The notes beneath the pieces are model-generated. The model worked only from the letters and a program-made list of their open reading frames with translations, was not told the origin of the DNA and searched no databases. This document shows positions 10,199 through 18,750 of a stretch of DNA of 64,000 nt, piece by piece. The stretch is from Ahrensia sp. R2A130 (GTDB lineage Bacteria; Pseudomonadota; Alphaproteobacteria; Rhizobiales; Rhizobiaceae): assembly GCF_000179775.1 (NCBI RefSeq), contig NZ_AEEB01000005.1, positions 186,001 through 250,000 of the forward strand, read 5' to 3'. Position 1 is the stretch's first letter; each line of letters starts with the position of its first letter. A program made the position numbers and the translations under genes.

Positions 10199-10560
10199 GA
10201 TGTGGGTTCCTCCAGTCCTAGACCGGCACCGCGTGTGGCCTGCGGATGTGCCGATCATTCGACGGTCACAGACCCTCCAGCCCGCAACCATCTTCCTCCA
10301 ATGGGGCAAAACCTATCGTGGGGCGGATGCAGCGTCCATATAGACTTCCGCCGTGTTGGTGGCAGTCACGATTAACGCTGTAACAAAGCGAAACGAAGCG
10401 TGAAGTTGCAGCGCACAAGGTTGCCACAATCTGCGAACATTAGACCGTCAGCACACCACTGCGGGAGTGACGTGGTGCTGACCGTAACATCTGACGGTGT
10501 CAGGTTCGTCTGCGCGATGATTGATCGAACCCCACCGCTTCCACCAAGGCCGAACACAAT
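10199..10560. other. 362-base intergenic region between divergent acs and the M15-like lipoprotein gene
   Basis: It holds the 5' leaders and presumably the promoters of both genes. I see no ORF with a good start. The clearest structure is the dyad at 10447-10482. The stretch 10300-10440 has no recognisable box. Confidence 0.5.
10447..10482. repeat. Inverted repeat upstream of the M15-like lipoprotein gene
   Basis: GTCAGCAC at 10447-10454 is exactly complementary to GTGCTGAC at 10475-10482. A smaller inner hairpin (CACT-gcggg-AGTG) lies between the arms. It could be an operator dyad or an RNA hairpin in a leader. No T-run follows, so it is not a classical terminator. Confidence 0.45.
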
Positions 10561-11301
10561 ATGACGACTTTTCTGACCGCGACACGCGCAGGCGTGCTCG
10601 CATTGCTTTGTCTCGTTCTCACCGCATGCAACCAGACAGCAGTATCCGGCTACGATCCCAAACCTTCAAAATCGGTCACCGATCAACGCAAGGCCAAGAT
10701 TGAGGCTTCACGCAAACGCGCCAAAGCAGCAACGGCGAAACGCAAAGCCACTTTTCTCGCCAAGCGCGAGGCCGCACGCGAAAAAGCGCGCAGCCGAAAT
10801 TCAGCAAAGTCTTCATCTTCGCGCAAAAAAGTCGCCAAGAAGGGCAAGCGGAAAACCGTCCGCAAGACCGCACGGAAATCTACCAAACGTGCCAACCGCA
10901 AGGTTGCCAAAGTTCAGCGCAAGGTCGGCAAAACATCTGTTTCAAAAAAGAAGCGCGTTAAACAAAAGACCGCAGCCTTCGTCGGTGGACGCTCAAAGGG
11001 CATCACCAAAAACGCACCTTGGGGCTGCGTGCCCGGACGTCTGAAGCGGGTGCTGGATCAGGTGTCACAAAAATATGGCCGCGTCATCGTCAATTCGACC
11101 AACCGTTCGCGCAGCCGTAACCGCATGGTGGGTGGTAAGAAACGCTCCTACCATATTGGGTGCCGGGCCGTGGATTTCCGCGTGGCGGGAAGCAATAAAG
11201 GGTTGTCCCGTTTTCTGCGCAACCACCCGTCTGTCGGCGGCTTCAAGCGCTACGCCGCTGGCTTCTACCACATCGACACAGGCCCCCGCCGCACTTGGTA
11301 A
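10561..11301 (+). CDS. Lipoprotein with a Lys/Arg/Ala-rich linker and an M15-like (YcbK/DUF882-type) peptidase domain
   Basis: Signal peptide and lipobox (LTAC) place the lipidated cysteine at residue 23. Residues about 38-140 are an extremely basic low-complexity linker of Lys, Arg, Ala and Ser, resembling histone H1 tails. The C-terminal 100 residues (from APWGCVPGRL) form a small peptidase M15-type domain with the expected zinc ligands: His and Asp in SYHIGCRAVDF and His in YHIDTGPRRTW. Such domains cleave or bind peptidoglycan peptides. A shorter paralogue lacking the linker is encoded at 11902-12321. The basic linker may span to, or bind, anionic LPS or wall polymers, which is inference. 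Confidence 0.8.
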   Translation: MTTFLTATRAGVLALLCLVLTACNQTAVSGYDPKPSKSVTDQRKAKIEASRKRAKAATAKRKATFLAKREAAREKARSRNSAKSSSSRKKVAKKGKRKTVRKTARKSTKRANRKVAKVQRKVGKTSVSKKKRVKQKTAAFVGGRSKGITKNAPWGCVPGRLKRVLDQVSQKYGRVIVNSTNRSRSRNRMVGGKKRSYHIGCRAVDFRVAGSNKGLSRFLRNHPSVGGFKRYAAGFYHIDTGPRRTW

Positions 11302-11314
11302 TCGCAGTGGCGGC

Positions 11315-11725
11315 TCAGGCCGCCATGAACCACCCAAGCACAGCGCCCTGAACGAGCAGCACGACCAGATAATGGCCTGCATCCAGCAAAGTCAGAGACC
11401 ATGGTCGCATCTGAAATCGGTGGGTGACGACCAACGGAACAGCGGAGAAACCTGTCCACACCAACAAGCCATTAAACATACCATCGGCTATGCCGCCTTG
11501 TGGCGAGATGTGAGTGATCACGCCAGACAACACGACCGCCATCACGAAATGGGCAATAACGGCGATGATGTAGAGCACGGGACTCGCCCCTGCGTTCACC
11601 TGCTCTTCGGTGATACCGGCGGCTTTCATCCAAGACTGTGCCCAACCGCCATACCAGCCGGCACCAACCAGCATGGTGGCAAAGGTGGCACAAATCACGC
11701 CGATCCATGGAATTGAATCCAACAT
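11315..11725 (-). CDS. DUF1761-family membrane protein
   Basis: A 136-residue protein with four hydrophobic segments and the family-typical start of helix 1 followed by GAGWYGG and the segment up to MKAAGITEEQ. DUF1761 proteins are common small inner-membrane proteins with no established role. It is inserted on the opposite strand between the two M15-like lipoprotein genes. GGGAGGG lies just upstream of the ATG at 11725 and makes a good ribosome site. Confidence 0.8.
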   Translation of the reverse strand: MLDSIPWIGVICATFATMLVGAGWYGGWAQSWMKAAGITEEQVNAGASPVLYIIAVIAHFVMAVVLSGVITHISPQGGIADGMFNGLLVWTGFSAVPLVVTHRFQMRPWSLTLLDAGHYLVVLLVQGAVLGWFMAA

Positions 11726-11901
11726 TGATATTCCCTCCCTTTAGAGCGTGACCTTCAGACCACGCCTTCCAAGTCTACGGCTTGGCGGGTGTTTTACGAA
11801 ATATTCCCAACGTCATAGCTTCCGAACGTATCAAAAGAATGCGGCGGATGATCGTCCGTTAACCGCGTTTCCTCACGCATTTTAAGCACTCTGATGGGCA
11901 T

Positions 11902-12321
11902 ATGTTCATCATGTTTCGTCGTGTCGCCATCCTCCTCATTCTCGCTTTCACCCTGTCGGGCTGCGCTTCGACACCGGGCCTGTACAAGCTGTTCGGCAAG
12001 GGCGAGGTGAAATACCAGAAGACTTCATGGTGTCTGCCATGGAAGTTGAAGCGCGTGCTGCGTCGCGTGGCCCATAATTATGGTGACGTGATCGTCTTCT
12101 CGACATGGCGTTCGCCTTGGCACAACTATCGCGTTGGCGGGGCCAGCGGCAGCTATCACAAGAAGTGCAAGGCCGTTGATTTCAAAGTGCGTGGTGCGAA
12201 TATGTCCGAGGTCTATCGCTATGTGAAACGCCAGCGCGGCGTCGGGGGGCATAAACTTTACCCAGCATCACGCGGTGGGCATATCCACATCGATACCGGT
12301 CCTCGCCGGACTTGGAGATAA
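11902..12321 (+). CDS. Short M15-like lipoprotein, paralogue of the 10561 gene
   Basis: The 139-residue product has a lipobox LSGC (cysteine 21) and then almost directly the same domain as the upstream paralogue: WCLPWKLKRVLRRVA, SYHKKCKAVDF and HIHIDTGPRRTW, with the His, Asp and His zinc ligands conserved. It lacks the long basic linker. The pair suggests a local duplication split by the DUF1761 gene. A second in-frame ATG lies three codons in, and either start gives a lipoprotein. Likely an outer-membrane-anchored, periplasm-facing wall enzyme or binder. Confidence 0.8.
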   Translation: MFIMFRRVAILLILAFTLSGCASTPGLYKLFGKGEVKYQKTSWCLPWKLKRVLRRVAHNYGDVIVFSTWRSPWHNYRVGGASGSYHKKCKAVDFKVRGANMSEVYRYVKRQRGVGGHKLYPASRGGHIHIDTGPRRTWR

Positions 12322-12328
12322 GCGGACG

Positions 12329-13528
12329 CTAGTCTCGGCTGCCTTCTAGCCACTCGACACGAGAAACATCCGCCAGCCGACACTGCCGAACCAGTTCAGC
12401 TTCCAGCCGCGCCATACGCCCGGCACCTGCTTTCACCTTCGGCTCCCACCACAGTTTTTTGATTTCCAGCGCGTCGTGGGCGCGAACAGCGCGCATGTCG
12501 ATGCGGCCCACCACACGGTCGCCCTCCAACAACGGAAACACATAGTAACCCCAGATGCGCTTCTCGGCTGGCACATAAATTTCAATGCGGTAGTCGAAAC
12601 AGAACAACCACGCGAGACGCTTGCGGTCGCGGATCACCGGATCGAACGGCGACAGCGCACGGATGCGGGTCGGCAATGGCGGAAGCTGCGCGATCACTGA
12701 GGCAATATCAGCGCGCGCATGAAGCGGACGGGAATGCCCGTTCACCGCCTCCACAGTCACGTCGATAACACGGTTGGTGCTCTGGGCATCGAGCCAGGCC
12801 TTCGCTTCGGCAATCGAGACGAGATCGAAATAGCGGGCGATATCCCCAGCCGTGCCGAAACCCAACCGGTCGAGCGCGGCGGAACAAGCACAGTCGATGA
12901 ACTCATCTTCGCTAACGCGCGCATCGAGGTGGTCAGGCTTGATGCAGTTCTTCGGCAGGTCATAGACCTTCTGAAAACCCTCCCGCCGGGTGATGTCCAG
13001 CTCGCCGATGCGCCACAGATATTCCAGCGCGGCTTTGCCATCGTGCCACTGCCACATCTCGCGGTCGGCAGCGCGCTGACCATCCGCCTGTTCCAAATCG
13101 CGGGAGCGCAATGGCCCCTGTTCGGTGATCCGTTTCAGCAGCGGCTCACAATGGGTGGAAAAGCCCTCGCCCTGCCAGCGGTTGAACCGCGACTCCAGCC
13201 GTGCGCCGTGACGCACAAATTTGTGCCGCCAATAACGGTAGAATTTCGCAGGAATCACGGATGAATCATGCGTCCAGTTTTCAAACAGCCCACGCTTTTT
13301 TTCATAGAGTCGGGCCAGATCTTTGGGCCGATAAGTCTGGTTGCGGGCAAACAGCGTCATGTGCTGCGCCCGCTCCACCCAGCGTATCGAATCAAGCTGA
13401 ACGAAACCAAGCCGGTCGATAAGGTCGGCAAGACCATCAGGCCCAAACGCACGATCCGGCCTGTCCGCCAGCCCTTGCAGGGCCAGCACGACATGGCGGG
13501 CGGTGGCATTGTCGAGATGGTACGTCAT
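12329..13528 (-). CDS. YcaQ/AlkX-family winged-helix DNA glycosylase (crosslink repair)
   Basis: The 399-residue protein matches the HTH_42 family. The N-terminal helical and wing region contains FVQLDSIRWVERAQH, which includes the QLD active-site signature of YcaQ, followed by the family pattern RPKDLARLYEKKRGLFENW. YcaQ unhooks nitrogen-mustard-type interstrand crosslinks by base excision. The protein ends in a wHTH-like region, and the length fits the family. It is convergent with the short lipoprotein gene (7-base gap) and divergent from the DUF1203 gene. Confidence 0.85.
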   Translation of the reverse strand: MTYHLDNATARHVVLALQGLADRPDRAFGPDGLADLIDRLGFVQLDSIRWVERAQHMTLFARNQTYRPKDLARLYEKKRGLFENWTHDSSVIPAKFYRYWRHKFVRHGARLESRFNRWQGEGFSTHCEPLLKRITEQGPLRSRDLEQADGQRAADREMWQWHDGKAALEYLWRIGELDITRREGFQKVYDLPKNCIKPDHLDARVSEDEFIDCACSAALDRLGFGTAGDIARYFDLVSIAEAKAWLDAQSTNRVIDVTVEAVNGHSRPLHARADIASVIAQLPPLPTRIRALSPFDPVIRDRKRLAWLFCFDYRIEIYVPAEKRIWGYYVFPLLEGDRVVGRIDMRAVRAHDALEIKKLWWEPKVKAGAGRMARLEAELVRQCRLADVSRVEWLEGSRD

Positions 13529-13611
13529 GGCACCATGTGGCGTTGGAAATCGGGTGGCGGCAAGGGGGCATGTCCATCAAATTGCAGGAAGATCGATAAT
13601 GGAGAAGAACA

Positions 13612-14034
13612 ATGACCCTCACCTTCCAAGGCATGACCACCACCCGCGCCAACGACCTATGGACAGGCGGAACCGACGACCACGACAACCCTCCGGAACG
13701 ACAAGTATCGGACGGCAACGGCAACCCATGCCGCCACTGCCTGCAGATGATCGAGGAAGGCGAAGAATTCCTCGTCTTCTCCCTACGCCCCTTCGCCAGC
13801 CGCCAACCCTACGCCGAACAAGGCCCGGTCTTTCTCCACGCCGAACCCTGCCCCGCATACGCCACTTCCAAAGTTCCGGCCGTTTTATACGACAGCCCCA
13901 ACTATATCTTGCGCGGCTACGGCAATGACGAGCGCATCGTTTACGGATCAGGCGCTGTGAGGCCGCAGACGGCGATCGAAATACGGGCAGGTAAGCTGTT
14001 GAGAGATGATAAAATCACCTTCGTCGACGTATGA
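13612..14034 (+). CDS. DUF1203-family protein
   Basis: A 140-residue soluble protein with CRHCLQMIEEGE near residue 40, FSLRPFASRQPYAEQGPVF and HAEPC, the pattern of DUF1203. The Cys and His residues suggest metal binding, but no biochemical role is known. It is divergent from the YcaQ-type gene. A perfect 7-bp hairpin (14038-14056) follows its stop. Confidence 0.82.
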   Translation: MTLTFQGMTTTRANDLWTGGTDDHDNPPERQVSDGNGNPCRHCLQMIEEGEEFLVFSLRPFASRQPYAEQGPVFLHAEPCPAYATSKVPAVLYDSPNYILRGYGNDERIVYGSGAVRPQTAIEIRAGKLLRDDKITFVDV

Positions 14035-14037
14035 TCA

Positions 14038-14056
14038 GCCAGCAACAACTGCTGGC
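14038..14056 (+). terminator. Hairpin directly after the DUF1203 stop codon
   Basis: GCCAGCA, loop acaac, TGCTGGC. It is a perfect 7-bp stem but lacks a T-run, so it is a weak terminator or an mRNA end-protecting hairpin. Confidence 0.35.
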
Positions 14057-14140
14057 AAGCCCGGATCACGAAAGACGGATAACAACGCTGCCACATCGTT
14101 GTGATTTGCGGCGCTCACCACGCTGCGGCACAAGGCGGTC

Positions 14141-14959
14141 ATGACCCGCTTCGCCTTTTTCCTCGCAGCCGCTTTTAGCCTCATCATACCGTCGCCCGCA
14201 TCTGCAGAAACCGAATGCGGTGGCGACGTGATGTGCGAGTTCGAAGATCGTGGGTATTACGTTCGCGCGCCTGATGGTTGGGACGGCAAGACCACACTGC
14301 CCGTGCTGCTGCATTTCCACGGCTGGGGGCGACAGGGAAAGCTGATCGTCAATCACAGCCGCATCGCAGGCGCGACACGCGACCGTGGCGTTTTACTGGT
14401 GGCACCCAACGGGCGCGGCCGCAGCTGGAATTTCTGGCGGGCCGAAACCGAAGATGTGGGCTTTGCAAACCGGGTGTTGGCAGATGTCGCCAAGCGCTTC
14501 CCCATTGACAACCGCCTCTACGTTTCCGGCTACAGCTATGGCAGCGCGATGGCCTGGCGCTATACCTGCGAGAGCGGTGAGAAAGTAACAGCGTTACTTG
14601 CAATCTCCGGTACTTTACGTGGGCCGGAAGACTGCACCGCCCCTGTCCAAATTCGCCACGTTCACGGCACGACCGACACCGTGATGGACTACCCGTTTGG
14701 TCCTGACCGTGCGGTGGAAGGTGCGGTTGCACTTTGGCTCGACCGTAATGGATGCGGCCCAAAAGCCGACGAGATCGAACCGTGGCAGGCAGTGAAAATC
14801 CTGTCCTTCGACCGGCATATCTGGAACACCTGTTCCAGCGGAAAGCCCGTCGTGCTGGACGTTCATCCGGGCGGGCATTTCATCCCACGCTACTGGATTG
14901 CGGCACAACTGGACCAGCTGATGAAAAACGCACCGCTTCCGCAAACCCAACTGCCCTGA
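14141..14959 (+). CDS. Secreted alpha/beta-hydrolase of the LpqC/PHB-depolymerase (CE1-like esterase) group
   Basis: The 272-residue protein has a signal peptide (cleavage near ASAE). The nucleophile elbow is GYSYGSAM (serine about residue 131). An oxyanion region LLHFHGWG, a HVHGTTDTVMDY acid loop and a late histidine in HPGGHF complete a plausible catalytic triad. The family includes polyhydroxyalkanoate depolymerases, feruloyl esterases and LpqC, so the substrate is probably an ester in the periplasm or outside the cell. It stands alone, with the small terminated unit at 15.05-15.26 kb downstream. Confidence 0.82.
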   Translation: MTRFAFFLAAAFSLIIPSPASAETECGGDVMCEFEDRGYYVRAPDGWDGKTTLPVLLHFHGWGRQGKLIVNHSRIAGATRDRGVLLVAPNGRGRSWNFWRAETEDVGFANRVLADVAKRFPIDNRLYVSGYSYGSAMAWRYTCESGEKVTALLAISGTLRGPEDCTAPVQIRHVHGTTDTVMDYPFGPDRAVEGAVALWLDRNGCGPKADEIEPWQAVKILSFDRHIWNTCSSGKPVVLDVHPGGHFIPRYWIAAQLDQLMKNAPLPQTQLP

Positions 14960-15051
14960 TGGACTTGGGATTTGCCGAATTGCCGCACCCGCGATCACCA
15001 CTTGCAATATTCCGGTTTCGCACTCATCCTCCCCTTCATGTTCAACGAAAC

Positions 15052-15066
15052 GAAAGGAGGTGATCC
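15052..15066 (+). promoter_or_regulatory. Exceptionally long Shine-Dalgarno sequence
   Basis: GAAAGGAGGTGATCC is complementary over 15 bases to the conserved 3' end of alphaproteobacterial 16S rRNA (GGATCACCTCCTTTC). The GGAGG core lies 7 bases before the ATG at 15068. Normal ribosome sites pair over 4-7 bases. Confidence 0.75.
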
Positions 15067-15067
15067 T

Positions 15068-15139
15068 ATGTCGAGTGGTTTCACAAATTCGAATGGGTCT
15101 TTGTTCACGAGCTTTACCGCGGAGCAGCCTCTGCGCTGA
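15068..15139 (+). CDS. Candidate 23-residue small protein or leader peptide
   Basis: The ORF runs from the ATG placed ideally behind the extended ribosome site to TGA and encodes a Ser/Thr/Phe-rich peptide starting MSSGFTNSNGSLF. I recognise no homologue. About 90 bases of non-coding sequence and then a strong terminator follow, so the whole of roughly 15050-15261 looks like one short transcript. It could be a real small protein, a dual-function sRNA, or an RNA that titrates or senses free 30S subunits through the long match to 16S rRNA. Confidence 0.5.
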   Translation: MSSGFTNSNGSLFTSFTAEQPLR

Positions 15140-15230
15140 CTGACGTGAACCGGACGGAACGACGTGTGTTTGTTGTTTCTGGCTCTGCCCAATGCGGCAA
15201 GACCCATCCGGACTTAGAAGACACGAGAAG

Positions 15231-15261
15231 GGGTTCGCAGCGATGTGAGCCCTTTTTCTTT
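15231..15261 (+). terminator. Intrinsic terminator of the small transcription unit
   Basis: Stem GGGTTCGCA/TGTGAGCCC (nine pairs, two of them G-U), GNRA-type loop GCGA, then TTTTTCTTT. This is a textbook rho-independent terminator on the plus strand. Confidence 0.85.
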
Positions 15262-15276
15262 GGCGAATTGTAAAGC

Positions 15277-15732
15277 CTAGCGCGCAGCCAGTTTCTCGCC
15301 ACACCAACTTGTTCTCTTACCGCCGGAATAAGACCGCACCAGCTTTTCGCGCAGCAGCAATTCCTGCACATCACGTCCATCACTTGTGACAAGCCGCGCC
15401 AGCACACGGCCATAATATTTCCCGCCGGACACATCGCGAAGCTGCGCCTTACCGGAAGCGAGTAAAACACTCAGCCGCTCCCGGGCGGCCTTCGCCATTT
15501 GCAACTCATCATCGCAGCGCGCCCGCAATTCCGGTGCATCGATATTTCGAAGGCGTATGGAGACGCGAACATCGTGGCCGGGCCAGACATGAGCCACCAC
15601 ATCGACAGAATCGCCGTCACGCACCTTGATGATCGTCACATCGACCGGCCCCACGAACATTTCGCGTGCACCCGCATGTGACGCATATGCGGCGAGTGCC
15701 AGTGTCAAAATTATGCGCAGGAGTGCGGGCAT
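15277..15732 (-). CDS. Secreted thermonuclease (SNase-like) family protein
   Basis: The 151-residue product has a signal peptide cleaved near HAGA. The SNase fold signature follows: VRDGDSVDV, RLRNIDAPELRARC (Arg and Asp of the active site), and YYGRVLARLVTSDGRDV with the second arginine, then LLREKLVR. It probably degrades DNA or RNA in the periplasm or outside the cell. Two cysteines (in LRARC and in SWCGEK) could form a disulfide. It is convergent with the small transcription unit. Confidence 0.9.
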   Translation of the reverse strand: MPALLRIILTLALAAYASHAGAREMFVGPVDVTIIKVRDGDSVDVVAHVWPGHDVRVSIRLRNIDAPELRARCDDELQMAKAARERLSVLLASGKAQLRDVSGGKYYGRVLARLVTSDGRDVQELLLREKLVRSYSGGKRTSWCGEKLAAR

Positions 15733-15787
15733 GGTGGAACTACGGATGATGCGGTTTGATTCGCATTCATCTTAGCCAATAAGAGAT

Positions 15788-15815
15788 AATAATCCTATAT
15801 TATTGGAGGATTATT
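15788..15815 (-). terminator. AT-rich hairpin downstream of the DUF1674 gene
   Basis: AATAATCCT (15788-15796) pairs perfectly with AGGATTATT (15807-15815) across a ten-base loop. It lies just past the stop of the DUF1674 gene on the minus strand and is followed there by a T-rich stretch, so it may act as a weak terminator. Confidence 0.4.
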
Positions 15816-15824
15816 TTCCGATAT

Positions 15825-16019
15825 CTAGAAATCAGACGTGATGCCTTTGTTTTCCCAATCACCATAGCGCGTCGGCTCTGGCCCTTTGCGACCATCAATC
15901 TCACGGGCAAGCTCCAGCTCTTTTTCGGCAGCACGGCGGGCTTCGGCTTCTTCTAACGCCCGTTTGGCGGCAGCGGGAAGGTCACGTTTCGCTTCGGTCT
16001 CGTTCATATCGTCGTTCAT
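15825..16019 (-). CDS. DUF1674 protein, SdhE/SDHAF4-type succinate dehydrogenase assembly factor family
   Basis: A 64-residue protein ending in the family signature GPEPTRYGDWENKGITSDF. The mitochondrial homologue (Sdh8/SDHAF4) binds flavinylated SdhA during assembly of complex II. The N-terminal half is charged and helical. I chose the ATG at 16019 (MNDDMNETEAKRD), because the upstream open frame has no family resemblance. DUF1674 divergent from htpX is the arrangement I know from Rhizobiales. Confidence 0.88.
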   Translation of the reverse strand: MNDDMNETEAKRDLPAAAKRALEEAEARRAAEKELELAREIDGRKGPEPTRYGDWENKGITSDF

Positions 16020-16178
16020 TTCCAAAACCTTTGTCGAAGCGGCACTTGAAACCATAGTGCTGCGCCATCGTTTCCTTGCAAGACCTATGCGTGACACCCA
16101 CCTGTCGCAAGAGTATTGAAACGGACGATCTGTCGCCCCGCCCAACCAGTGATGGCCCAGAATTCGGGAGAGCCTGCC

Positions 16179-17204
16179 ATGAACCTCGTCAAAACCACGA
16201 TGCTGCTCACCGTGATGACCATGCTGTTCATGGGCGTGGGCTACATGATCGGCGGACAGGCCGGCATGTTTATCGCGCTGGTGATCGCCGCCGGTACCAA
16301 TGTCTTCGCGTGGTGGAACTCAGGCAACATGGTGCTGCGGATGCACAATGCGCTGGAGGTCGATGAGACCACCGCGCCCGAGCTTGTGCAGATGGTGGAG
16401 CAACTTTCGCAAAACGCGGGTATTCCCACACCCCGCACCTTTATTCTGGAAACCGACCAGCCCAACGCTTTTGCCACCGGCCGCTCGCCGGAACATGGCG
16501 CGGTGGCCGTCAGCCGTGGGTTGATGGATCGGTTGACCAGCGAAGAAGTGGCAGCCGTGGTCGCCCACGAACTCGCCCATATCCGCTCCCGCGACACGCT
16601 CATTATGACCATCACTGCAACGTTTGCCGGTGCCATCGGAATGCTGGTGAATTTCGGTTTCTTCTTTCGCGGCTCCGGCGGCAACAACAACCCGTTCGGC
16701 ATGGTCGGTATGCTGGCTGCGATGGTGCTGGCCCCGCTGGCAGCCGGTATCGTGCAAATGGCCGTGTCCCGCACCCGCGAATACGAGGCGGATAAAGACG
16801 GCGCTGAAATTTGCGGCAACCCGCTATGGCTTGCCGGTGCGTTGCGGAAAATCGAGGCCTATGCGAAGGGCGTGGTCAACATGCCGGCTGAACGCGCCAA
16901 GGGAACCGCCCACATGTTCATCATCAACCCGCTGAACGGAATGAGCATGGACGGCCTGTTCTCCACCCACCCTGCCACGGCCAACCGCATTGCCGCGCTG
17001 GAACAGATGGATCACGCATGGCGGGCGGAACACCACGCCGAACAATTGGCAGCAGAACGCGTAGCCAACGCCCCGCGTCCCGAACTTTTCGGTCGCGATG
17101 CGGGCGAGATGCGTGTGCCGGACCGCCATGCGGGACCGTGGGGCGAGACAGGAACCGAGACCATCATCAATGATGCCTCCGTGAGAAAAGGCCCTTGGGG
17201 TTAG
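16179..17204 (+). CDS. htpX: Membrane zinc metalloprotease HtpX
   Basis: This heat-shock-linked M48 protease of the inner membrane degrades misfolded membrane proteins. The zinc motif HELAH is at residues 130-134, with the third ligand expected in the [11 protein letters not shown] helix further on. Two hydrophobic segments precede the catalytic domain (residues about 5-45) and two more lie near 150 and 195. The ATG at 16179 ([10 protein letters not shown]) gives 341 residues. The first in-frame ATG at 16116 adds a polar stretch foreign to the family. rsmB follows after 9 bases. Confidence 0.95.
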   Translation: MNLVKTTMLLTVMTMLFMGVGYMIGGQAGMFIALVIAAGTNVFAWWNSGNMVLRMHNALEVDETTAPELVQMVEQLSQNAGIPTPRTFILETDQPNAFATGRSPEHGAVAVSRGLMDRLTSEEVAAVVAHELAHIRSRDTLIMTITATFAGAIGMLVNFGFFFRGSGGNNNPFGMVGMLAAMVLAPLAAGIVQMAVSRTREYEADKDGAEICGNPLWLAGALRKIEAYAKGVVNMPAERAKGTAHMFIINPLNGMSMDGLFSTHPATANRIAALEQMDHAWRAEHHAEQLAAERVANAPRPELFGRDAGEMRVPDRHAGPWGETGTETIINDASVRKGPWG

Positions 17205-17213
17205 GTTGAAGAG

Positions 17214-18629
17214 TTGAACGATACCAAACAGCGCCATCAGCGCCGCAAACCGTCACTGAAAAATAGCGCGCCGAAGGACAAACCCGGCCTTGCGGCACGT
17301 CAGGTTGCCACCACGCTACTGACCCGCATCGTCGATGATGGTCGCGGTCTCGACGGTCTTCTCGATACCCGCCACGGACCCGCAGCCCTGCGCGACATGC
17401 CGGAGGCAGATCGTCTTTTGGTCCGCGCCATCGTCACCACCGCGTTGCGCCATCGCGGCGAAATCGAACATGCGCTCGACCGCTGTATGGACCGGAAACC
17501 ACCGAAAAACGCACGGCAGCTCATCCACGCGCTGCATGTCGCAGCAGCGCAAATCCTGTTCATGGAAGTTCCAGATAGCGCCGCCGTTGATCTGGCAGTT
17601 ACCGCGCTTTCATCAGACCAACGTTCCACCCGCTTTTCAGGCCTCGCCAACGCCGTACTGCGCCGCATGGGCCGCGAGAAAGACACGCTGTTCGAAGCCA
17701 TGAGCGATGAAGCCCGCGCGGTCATCAACATGCCCCCATGGCTTAGAAAACGCACACGAAAAAGCTACGGCAAAGAGCGGTTGGCCAGCATCGCCATGCG
17801 CCACATGCAGGAACCGGTGATCGATATTTGCGTGCGCGAAAACCCTGAGGAATGGGCCGAAAAGCTGGGCGGTGTTCACCTGTTCGGCAACGCCGTCCGT
17901 GTCATGCGTGAAGGCGCAATCCACACATGGCCCGGCTATGACGATGGCGGCTGGTGGGTTCAGGATGCTGCAGCCCAACTGCCCGCGCAGCTGATGGGCG
18001 ACATTGACGGCAAGCGCGTGCTCGACCTTTGTGCCGCCCCCGGCGGCAAGACCGCGCAATTGGCAGCCGCTGGCGCAAGCGTCACCGCGCTGGAACTCAA
18101 CGCATCACGGCTCCACCGCCTTAAGGGCAACATGGAACGGTTGAAGCTGGACGTGGAAACCATAGAGGGCGATCTCTTTGAGTACGAACCCGCCGAACTG
18201 TTCGACGCGGTTCTGCTGGACGCGCCATGCTCTTCACTCGGTACGATACGCCGCCACCCCGATGTGCAATGGGCAAAGTCTCAAGCCATCGTCGAAGAGC
18301 TTGCCGATCTGCAAAAGCGCATGTGCGAACACGCGGCCACTTTCATCAAACCTGGCGGCACACTCATTTTCGCCAACTGCTCACTCGACCGCGCCGAAGG
18401 TGAAGATGTGGTGGCTGCCATCACCAAAGGCGCAGCACCGCTGGAGCTGTCGCCGCTTACACCTGACGACCTGTTTGGTCTTGACGATTTCATCACGGGC
18501 CAGGGCACCGTCCGCACCCATCCGGGCCAGTTGAACGACGTGCCACCGCCCACTAGTGCCGATGTGGACCCAGCCAGATACGGCGGTTTGGACGGCTTTT
18601 TTGCCGCGAGATTTATCCGAACGGCCTGA
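17214..18629 (+). CDS. rsmB: 16S rRNA m5C967 methyltransferase RsmB (Fmu/NOL1 family)
   Basis: An N-terminal NusB-like RNA-binding domain (about residues 25-155) is followed by a SAM-dependent methyltransferase domain: motif I LDLCAAPGGKTAQLAA, catalytic cysteine motif DAPCSSLGT, and the second cysteine motif FANCSLDRAEGE. It has 471 residues. The only start matching the frame is a TTG at 17214, 9 bases after htpX, with the alternative being internal starts that trim the N-terminus. It is probably cotranscribed with htpX. The heparinase gene follows 121 bases downstream, as in related genomes. Confidence 0.93.
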   Translation: MNDTKQRHQRRKPSLKNSAPKDKPGLAARQVATTLLTRIVDDGRGLDGLLDTRHGPAALRDMPEADRLLVRAIVTTALRHRGEIEHALDRCMDRKPPKNARQLIHALHVAAAQILFMEVPDSAAVDLAVTALSSDQRSTRFSGLANAVLRRMGREKDTLFEAMSDEARAVINMPPWLRKRTRKSYGKERLASIAMRHMQEPVIDICVRENPEEWAEKLGGVHLFGNAVRVMREGAIHTWPGYDDGGWWVQDAAAQLPAQLMGDIDGKRVLDLCAAPGGKTAQLAAAGASVTALELNASRLHRLKGNMERLKLDVETIEGDLFEYEPAELFDAVLLDAPCSSLGTIRRHPDVQWAKSQAIVEELADLQKRMCEHAATFIKPGGTLIFANCSLDRAEGEDVVAAITKGAAPLELSPLTPDDLFGLDDFITGQGTVRTHPGQLNDVPPPTSADVDPARYGGLDGFFAARFIRTA

Positions 18630-18750
18630 CAGTTCGCGCGAAACTTTAAGCTGCGGCATTTGCAGCCGCCCTTGCCTGCCGTAAGATTCAAACATCAGGG
18701 ATTCGCCGCCGTTAAGGGCGTCAATCGCGTGAAGCGGGAAAGAGGCTACC

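Larger units (their letters stand above)
14960..15276 (+). ncRNA. 317-base gap holding a short terminated transcription unit
   Basis: From about 15050 to 15261 the gap contains an extended ribosome site, a 23-codon ORF, a small hairpin (TGCC-caatgc-GGCA, 15186-15199) and an intrinsic terminator, all in the plus orientation. The first 90 bases presumably carry its promoter. I could not identify promoter boxes with confidence. The unit is bounded by the esterase gene and by the convergent nuclease gene. Confidence 0.45.

Noticed and set aside
15085..15110. tRNA-like TTCGAAT loop within the small unit
   Set aside because: No acceptor stem, D-arm or anticodon arm can be drawn around it.
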